DNA from: an uncultured Treponema sp.
GTDB taxonomy: Bacteria; Spirochaetota; Spirochaetia; Treponematales; Treponemataceae
Length of the DNA: 55,989 nt
Assembly (NCBI RefSeq): GCF_946187725.1
Contig: NZ_CAMHSK010000018.1
Coordinates: 1-55,989, forward strand
Reading direction: 5' to 3'
The translations under genes were made by a program, and so were the position numbers. The notes beneath the pieces are model-generated. The model did not search any database. It was not told the origin of the DNA and saw nothing but the letters and a program-made list of their open reading frames with translations. Shown one piece after another: positions 52,118 to 55,989 of the stretch (position 1 is the stretch's first letter; the number at the start of each line of letters is the position of its first letter).

Positions 52118-54181
52118 ATGGAACACGAACATATTCATTGCGGCTGCGGTTGCTGCGGTCACGAACATCATCATGAGCACGAAGAGCATGACTGTCACGA
52201 AGATCATTGCCACGAAAATCATGAAGAAGAAAATCCGCTCAAAAAAATCCTTCTGGCAGGTATTTTCTTTGCGGCAGCACTTTTAATTGAACATCTTCCG
52301 ATTTTTTCATCAGAGTCAGCACTTGTTCAATCATTGTCAAAAAATTTTAATTATTCTGGTGACATTACACGCATTATTTTTGGGCTTCTCTATCTTATCT
52401 CTTACTTGATTTGCGGGCGTGATGTCATAAAAGGCGCAATTCGGAATATCCACAACGGAAATATCTTTGGTGAACAGTTTTTAATGACAGTTGCTTCAGT
52501 AGGAGCAATTTTTGTCGGTGAATATGCTGAAGCTGTTGCAGTAATGCTTTTCTATAATATTGGTGAATTCATTCAGGATTATGCAGTTGACCGCTCCCGC
52601 GAATCAATTTCCGCACTCATGGACATTCGGCCGGACAGAGCAACAGTGCTCCGCGATGGTAAGGCGATTGTTGTTTCTCCAGAAAAAGTTGCAATCGGCG
52701 AGACAATTGAAGTAAAAGCAGGGGAGAGGATTCCGCTCGATGGCAATATAATAGAAGGAAAATCATTCGCTGACACTTCGGCACTTACAGGTGAAAGCGT
52801 TCCCCGTGAAGTTTCCGAAGAATTCAACAAGGAAGTTTTGGCAGGTTTTGTAAATCAGACAGGCCTTTTAAGAATCCGCGTCACAAAATCTTATGGTGAA
52901 AGTGCCGTCAGCCGAATCCTCAAGCTGACCGAAAAAGCAAGTGAAGTTAAGGCAAAATCAGAAAAATTCATCGGTCGTTTTGCAAAAGTTTACACTCCGA
53001 TTGTTTGTATTGCAGCCCTTGCAGTAGCGGTTTTACCGTCTCTTTTCCTCCAGTTCTTTATGCCGGAACTTTTTGAAAAATACGGCTGGTCTGTATGGAT
53101 TTACCGTGCACTGACTTTCCTTGTCGTTTCATGTCCATGTGCCCTCGTGATTTCTGTTCCACTCGCATTTTTCTGTGGAATCGGGTCTGCTTCAAAATCA
53201 GGAGTGTTGATTAAAGGCTCGAACTTCGTTGAAATCCTTTCAAAAGCAAAAACTGCCGTCTTCGACAAGACAGGAACGCTCACAAAAGGCATATTCGATG
53301 TGTCCGAAGTGAATCCAGCAAACGGCATGACAGCTGATGAGCTTCTGGCAATCGCCACGCATGCAGAAAGTTATTCAAATCACCCGATTTCAAAATCGCT
53401 CAGAAAAGCACATCACTGCGTACTTTGCGATGCCCTCAAAATTCTTGACCCACAGGAAATTACAGGATTCGGCATACGGGCAAAAGTAGAAGGAAAAACT
53501 GTTCTTGCCGGAAACGCAAAACTGATGGTTCAAGAAAAAGTTGAAGGTTTTGGCGACCAGGCTAATGAAGGCTCTAAAGAACCAAAAGCCGGAACTGTTG
53601 TTCATGTTGCTGTTGATGGCAAATATGCAGGAAATATTGTGATTTCAGACAGTGAAAAAGAAGATTCAAAGCAAACGATACATGATTTGAAAAAACTCGG
53701 AATCAGGCAGACCGTAATGCTTACCGGTGACGGTGAAGCCACAGCTCAGATTGTTGCAGAAAATCTCGGAATCGATACAGTTTACGCAGATTTGCTTCCA
53801 GAAGATAAAGTCCGCAAAGTTGAGGAATTGATTTCACCAACAAATACGCTCATTTTCGTTGGAGACGGAATCAATGACAGTCCGGTTCTTGCACGGGCAG
53901 ATGCGGGAATCGCGATGGGTGCATTGGGAAGTGAAGCTGCAATCGAAGCCGCTGATGTCGTAATCATGGATGACAAACCAAGCCGTCTTGTTGACGCAAT
54001 CAAAATCTCGCGCCGCACGATGAATGCCGTCTGGCAGAACATTTACCTTTCAATCGGAATCAAAGTCGCAATCATGCTTTTAAGTGCCGTTGGAATCGGT
54101 AATATGTGGCTCGCGGTCTTCGGTGATGTGGGTGTGTGCGTGCTTGCGGTTGTGAACAGTGCCAGAGTTCTGAAAAAATAA
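52118..54181 (+). CDS. zntA: Zn/Cd/Pb-exporting P-type ATPase (P1B-2 type)
   Basis: It pumps divalent heavy metals out across the inner membrane. The 687-aa protein (ATG at 52118, AAGAGG upstream) has a His/Cys-rich N-terminus in place of a CxxC metal domain. TM segments follow, then actuator TGES (ALTGESVPR), CPC metal site (C339-P340-C341 in SCPCALVISVPL), phosphorylation DKTGTLT (D383), SNHPIS, GDGINDSP, and the last TM with GDVG (P1B-2 Asp). Control by the SmtB-type operator implies metal induction. Confidence 0.93.
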   Translation: MEHEHIHCGCGCCGHEHHHEHEEHDCHEDHCHENHEEENPLKKILLAGIFFAAALLIEHLPIFSSESALVQSLSKNFNYSGDITRIIFGLLYLISYLICGRDVIKGAIRNIHNGNIFGEQFLMTVASVGAIFVGEYAEAVAVMLFYNIGEFIQDYAVDRSRESISALMDIRPDRATVLRDGKAIVVSPEKVAIGETIEVKAGERIPLDGNIIEGKSFADTSALTGESVPREVSEEFNKEVLAGFVNQTGLLRIRVTKSYGESAVSRILKLTEKASEVKAKSEKFIGRFAKVYTPIVCIAALAVAVLPSLFLQFFMPELFEKYGWSVWIYRALTFLVVSCPCALVISVPLAFFCGIGSASKSGVLIKGSNFVEILSKAKTAVFDKTGTLTKGIFDVSEVNPANGMTADELLAIATHAESYSNHPISKSLRKAHHCVLCDALKILDPQEITGFGIRAKVEGKTVLAGNAKLMVQEKVEGFGDQANEGSKEPKAGTVVHVAVDGKYAGNIVISDSEKEDSKQTIHDLKKLGIRQTVMLTGDGEATAQIVAENLGIDTVYADLLPEDKVRKVEELISPTNTLIFVGDGINDSPVLARADAGIAMGALGSEAAIEAADVVIMDDKPSRLVDAIKISRRTMNAVWQNIYLSIGIKVAIMLLSAVGIGNMWLAVFGDVGVCVLAVVNSARVLKK

Positions 54182-54217
54182 TTTTACAATCGAAACTTTA
54201 TAGATTAAAATTCAGCA

Positions 54218-55294
54218 ATGGATCCAGTTCTTCAAAGTATCGTACAATCAGCTTTTCCTGGTTTTATCTGCACACTGTTTTTGCTTACATTCATTATCAT
54301 AGATAAAACCTTTCCACCGCGCACAATGCGTTTCTTTGCCTGTGCAATCATTTTTGCTTTTTGTCTCTTGCTGTGTGATTCTTTTGACACTTACTGCAAG
54401 ACAAAAAAAGTCTGGCTGGAAATGCGATTCATCATAGGCTCCTTAGCTTATATGTTCCGGGTTAGTGCCTGTGTTATGACCGTTGTTATTTCACAGAACA
54501 AAAATCGTCAGAGAGCCATAGTTTTATTGACGCTGCTCACGATTAACAATGTTGTATCTATTTTAAACATATGGACTGGTTGGATTTTTACATTGAATGA
54601 AGACCACACATGGAATGCCAATTACCTGTTTTTTGAGCCGTATATCGTAACGAGTCTTTCAGTGATTCTGTACATTCGCGTTGCCATAAAACAGCTCAAG
54701 CACAATCTGGGGGAAAGTGCCATTGTTTTCGCTTCAATCGTGACCTGTTCCATTGCCAATATCCTTGAAATCATTTTGGGAATTAATTTCGTTCTGCCAC
54801 TCTCGTTGATTATATGTATCTGTTTTTATTATTTATGTCTTAATGTTGAGTTATATCGCCGCGATGCACTCACGATGCTGTTTAACCGCCGCACCTTTTA
54901 TATGGATGCAAAAAGGATGAAAAAGAATTCATCAGTCATCTTTCTTTCGATGGATTTGAATGACCTCAAAAAATACAATGACATTGAAGGGCATGCGGCA
55001 GGTGATTTGGCTTTGACAACCGTTTCAAATTGCATGATTAGCGCGTTTCAGTATCTTGCAAAAATTTACAGAACTGGTGGAGACGAATTCATCGCAGTCT
55101 TTAAGAATAAAACTCCAAAACAAGTTGAAGAAGCCCTGGAAAGATTTAATACAGCTCTTTCCAAAACAAAATATTCCGTTGCGAGCGGGTATGCTGAGTT
55201 AAAAAACAACGAAGATTTTGAAAAGGTTCTGGCACTTTCTGACCAGCGAATGTATGAAAATAAACGAAAAATCAAAGGGAATAGCGTAAGATAA
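54218..55294 (+). CDS. Membrane-bound diguanylate cyclase (GGDEF)
   Basis: The 358-aa protein has an N-terminal half of about six TM spans (CTLFLLTFIIIDKTFPPRTM, CAIIFAFCLLL, and others) and a C-terminal GGDEF domain with the motif at residues 287-291 (YRTGGDEFIAVF) and DLNDLKKYNDIEGHAAGD upstream. The active-site residues look intact. The RxxD inhibition site five residues upstream is replaced by QYLA, so product inhibition may be absent. No ribosome site; the message may be short-leader. Confidence 0.88.
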   Translation: MDPVLQSIVQSAFPGFICTLFLLTFIIIDKTFPPRTMRFFACAIIFAFCLLLCDSFDTYCKTKKVWLEMRFIIGSLAYMFRVSACVMTVVISQNKNRQRAIVLLTLLTINNVVSILNIWTGWIFTLNEDHTWNANYLFFEPYIVTSLSVILYIRVAIKQLKHNLGESAIVFASIVTCSIANILEIILGINFVLPLSLIICICFYYLCLNVELYRRDALTMLFNRRTFYMDAKRMKKNSSVIFLSMDLNDLKKYNDIEGHAAGDLALTTVSNCMISAFQYLAKIYRTGGDEFIAVFKNKTPKQVEEALERFNTALSKTKYSVASGYAELKNNEDFEKVLALSDQRMYENKRKIKGNSVR

Positions 55295-55326
55295 AAACGC
55301 ACAAGTGAATTGTGCCGTACCACGAA

Positions 55327-55440
55327 GCGTCAGCGCTGGTAGCCCCGCCGCAGGCGTTCCGAAACGAAGTGAAGGAATGAAGCGCCAGCGGAAGGGCGGA
55401 CATAGCGACCCTCGACATCCGGATGTCGAGGGGGACGCCC
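55327..55440 (+). repeat. REP-like element copy C with 24-bp palindrome
   Basis: Shares the core GCCGCAGGCGTTCCGAA, then GAAGTGAAGGAATGAAGCG and CAGCGGAAG with copies A and B. It carries a perfect 24-bp palindrome (55409-55432, CCCTCGACATCC and its complement) and ends in GACGCCC. Intergenic, between the GGDEF gene and uxaC. Confidence 0.75.
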
Positions 55441-55456
55441 ATATCTTTATATGATT

Positions 55457-55989
55457 TTATTTTCCGAAATATGCAAGTGCATTACCGAATGAAATATCTT
55501 TGACAATCTGAATCAGAGTGTCCATGTCAGCTGGATATTCGCCGTTTTCGACCCAGCCACCGATTACATTACAGAGAATGCGTCGGAAATATTCGTGGCG
55601 TGAGTAGCTCAAGAATGAGCGAGAGTCTGTGAGCATACCGACAAATGCCGGAATCATGCCAAGATTGCCCAAAACTTTAAGCTGCTGTTCCATACCGTCG
55701 CGGTGATCGCAGAACCACCAGCCTGAACCGAGCTGGATTTTGCCTTTGATTCCACCACCCTGGAAGCAGCCCATGATTGTTCCGATTGAATAGTAATCTT
55801 TTGGGTTGAGGGTATAGAGGATTGTTTTTGGCATTCCGCCCTTCTCTTCGATGAGATTCATGAGGCCTGCAAGGTTCTCTGCCATTGGTTTGTCGTGGCT
55901 TCCGTCGAAACCTGTGTCTGGGCCGAGTTTTTTAAACATTGCCTTGTTGTTGTCGCGGATTGCGTTCATGTGCCACTGCTGAACGATTC
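55457..55989 (-). CDS. uxaC: Uronate isomerase, C-terminal part (5' end outside window)
   Basis: It isomerises glucuronate and galacturonate in pectin/hexuronate breakdown. The visible C-terminal third contains MNAIRDNNKAMFKKLGPDTG, then FVGMLTDSRSFLSYSRHEYF, typical of the UxaC family, and ends ISFGNALAYFGK. The frame is open to the window edge, so residues upstream are missing here. A pectin-using spirochaete would need this enzyme. Confidence 0.9.
   Translation of the reverse strand, partial: IVQQWHMNAIRDNNKAMFKKLGPDTGFDGSHDKPMAENLAGLMNLIEEKGGMPKTILYTLNPKDYYSIGTIMGCFQGGGIKGKIQLGSGWWFCDHRDGMEQQLKVLGNLGMIPAFVGMLTDSRSFLSYSRHEYFRRILCNVIGGWVENGEYPADMDTLIQIVKDISFGNALAYFGK

Overview
The window looks like a Treponema-type spirochaete chromosome, probably a gut or rumen species. 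The reasons are the pyruvate phosphate dikinase, a uronate isomerase, a short cobalamin-dependent methionine synthase, HtpG, AT-rich intergenic regions and many small PIN-type toxin-antitoxin modules. This assignment rests on gene content and sequence character only; no search was run.

Positions 14-36036 are a complete, HK97-like siphovirus prophage integrated in a tRNA-Ala(CGC) gene. The tRNA enters from the left edge. The integrase (209-1588) sits beside attL and a 42-bp att copy with two mismatches lies at 35995-36036. From the immunity region (about 17.0-17.5 kb: a CI-like repressor on +, three spaced operators and a strong leftward promoter), the early arm runs leftward. It carries an excisionase-like protein, HTH proteins, PcfK-like, a Bet/RecT annealing protein, an OB-fold-like protein, a replication protein with a candidate origin, HNH, TerS, a C5 methyltransferase, small proteins and TerL. 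The late arm also reads leftward, from about 35.3 to 17.5 kb: RusA, portal, protease, capsid, connectors, a beta-type methyltransferase, tail tube, Gp15-like chaperone, tape measure, NlpC/P60 and a J-like tail tip. A small lysis cassette (holin-like plus spanin-like) reads rightward beside attR.

The main system is a diversity-generating retroelement (DGR) between TerL and the integrase. In order it has a tail-fibre-like target with a C-terminal variable repeat (VR1), a 40-aa ORF, an Avd-like protein, the template repeat (TR), a DGR-type reverse transcriptase and a 79-aa ORF. A second variable repeat (VR2) lies 7.1 kb away, at the end of an unrelated-looking C-type-lectin/DUF6273-like protein fused translationally to TerS. 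VR1 differs from TR at 10 positions and VR2 at 16. All but one of these are coding-strand adenines of TR. Each target has a perfect hairpin exactly 24 nt beyond its stop codon. A second unusual signal is the octamer TGACTGTA, found 11 times in the prophage, eight of them exactly 5 nt before an ATG.

The chromosome to the right of attR holds ppdK (-) and metH (+), then an accessory island bounded by a 650-bp duplication of the metH 3' end. The island contains two PIN toxin modules, small membrane proteins, a PH/SHOCT protein, an XRE regulator and a 139-bp cruciform element. After it come a ClbS/DfsB-like protein, a shortened DUF3795 gene, htpG, tRNA-Ala(GGC), trxA, a LysM lipoprotein, nadE, a zinc/cadmium P-type ATPase with an ArsR/SmtB-type operator, a GGDEF protein and a partial uxaC. 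Three copies of a GC-rich REP-like repeat occur here, one of them in frame inside metH.
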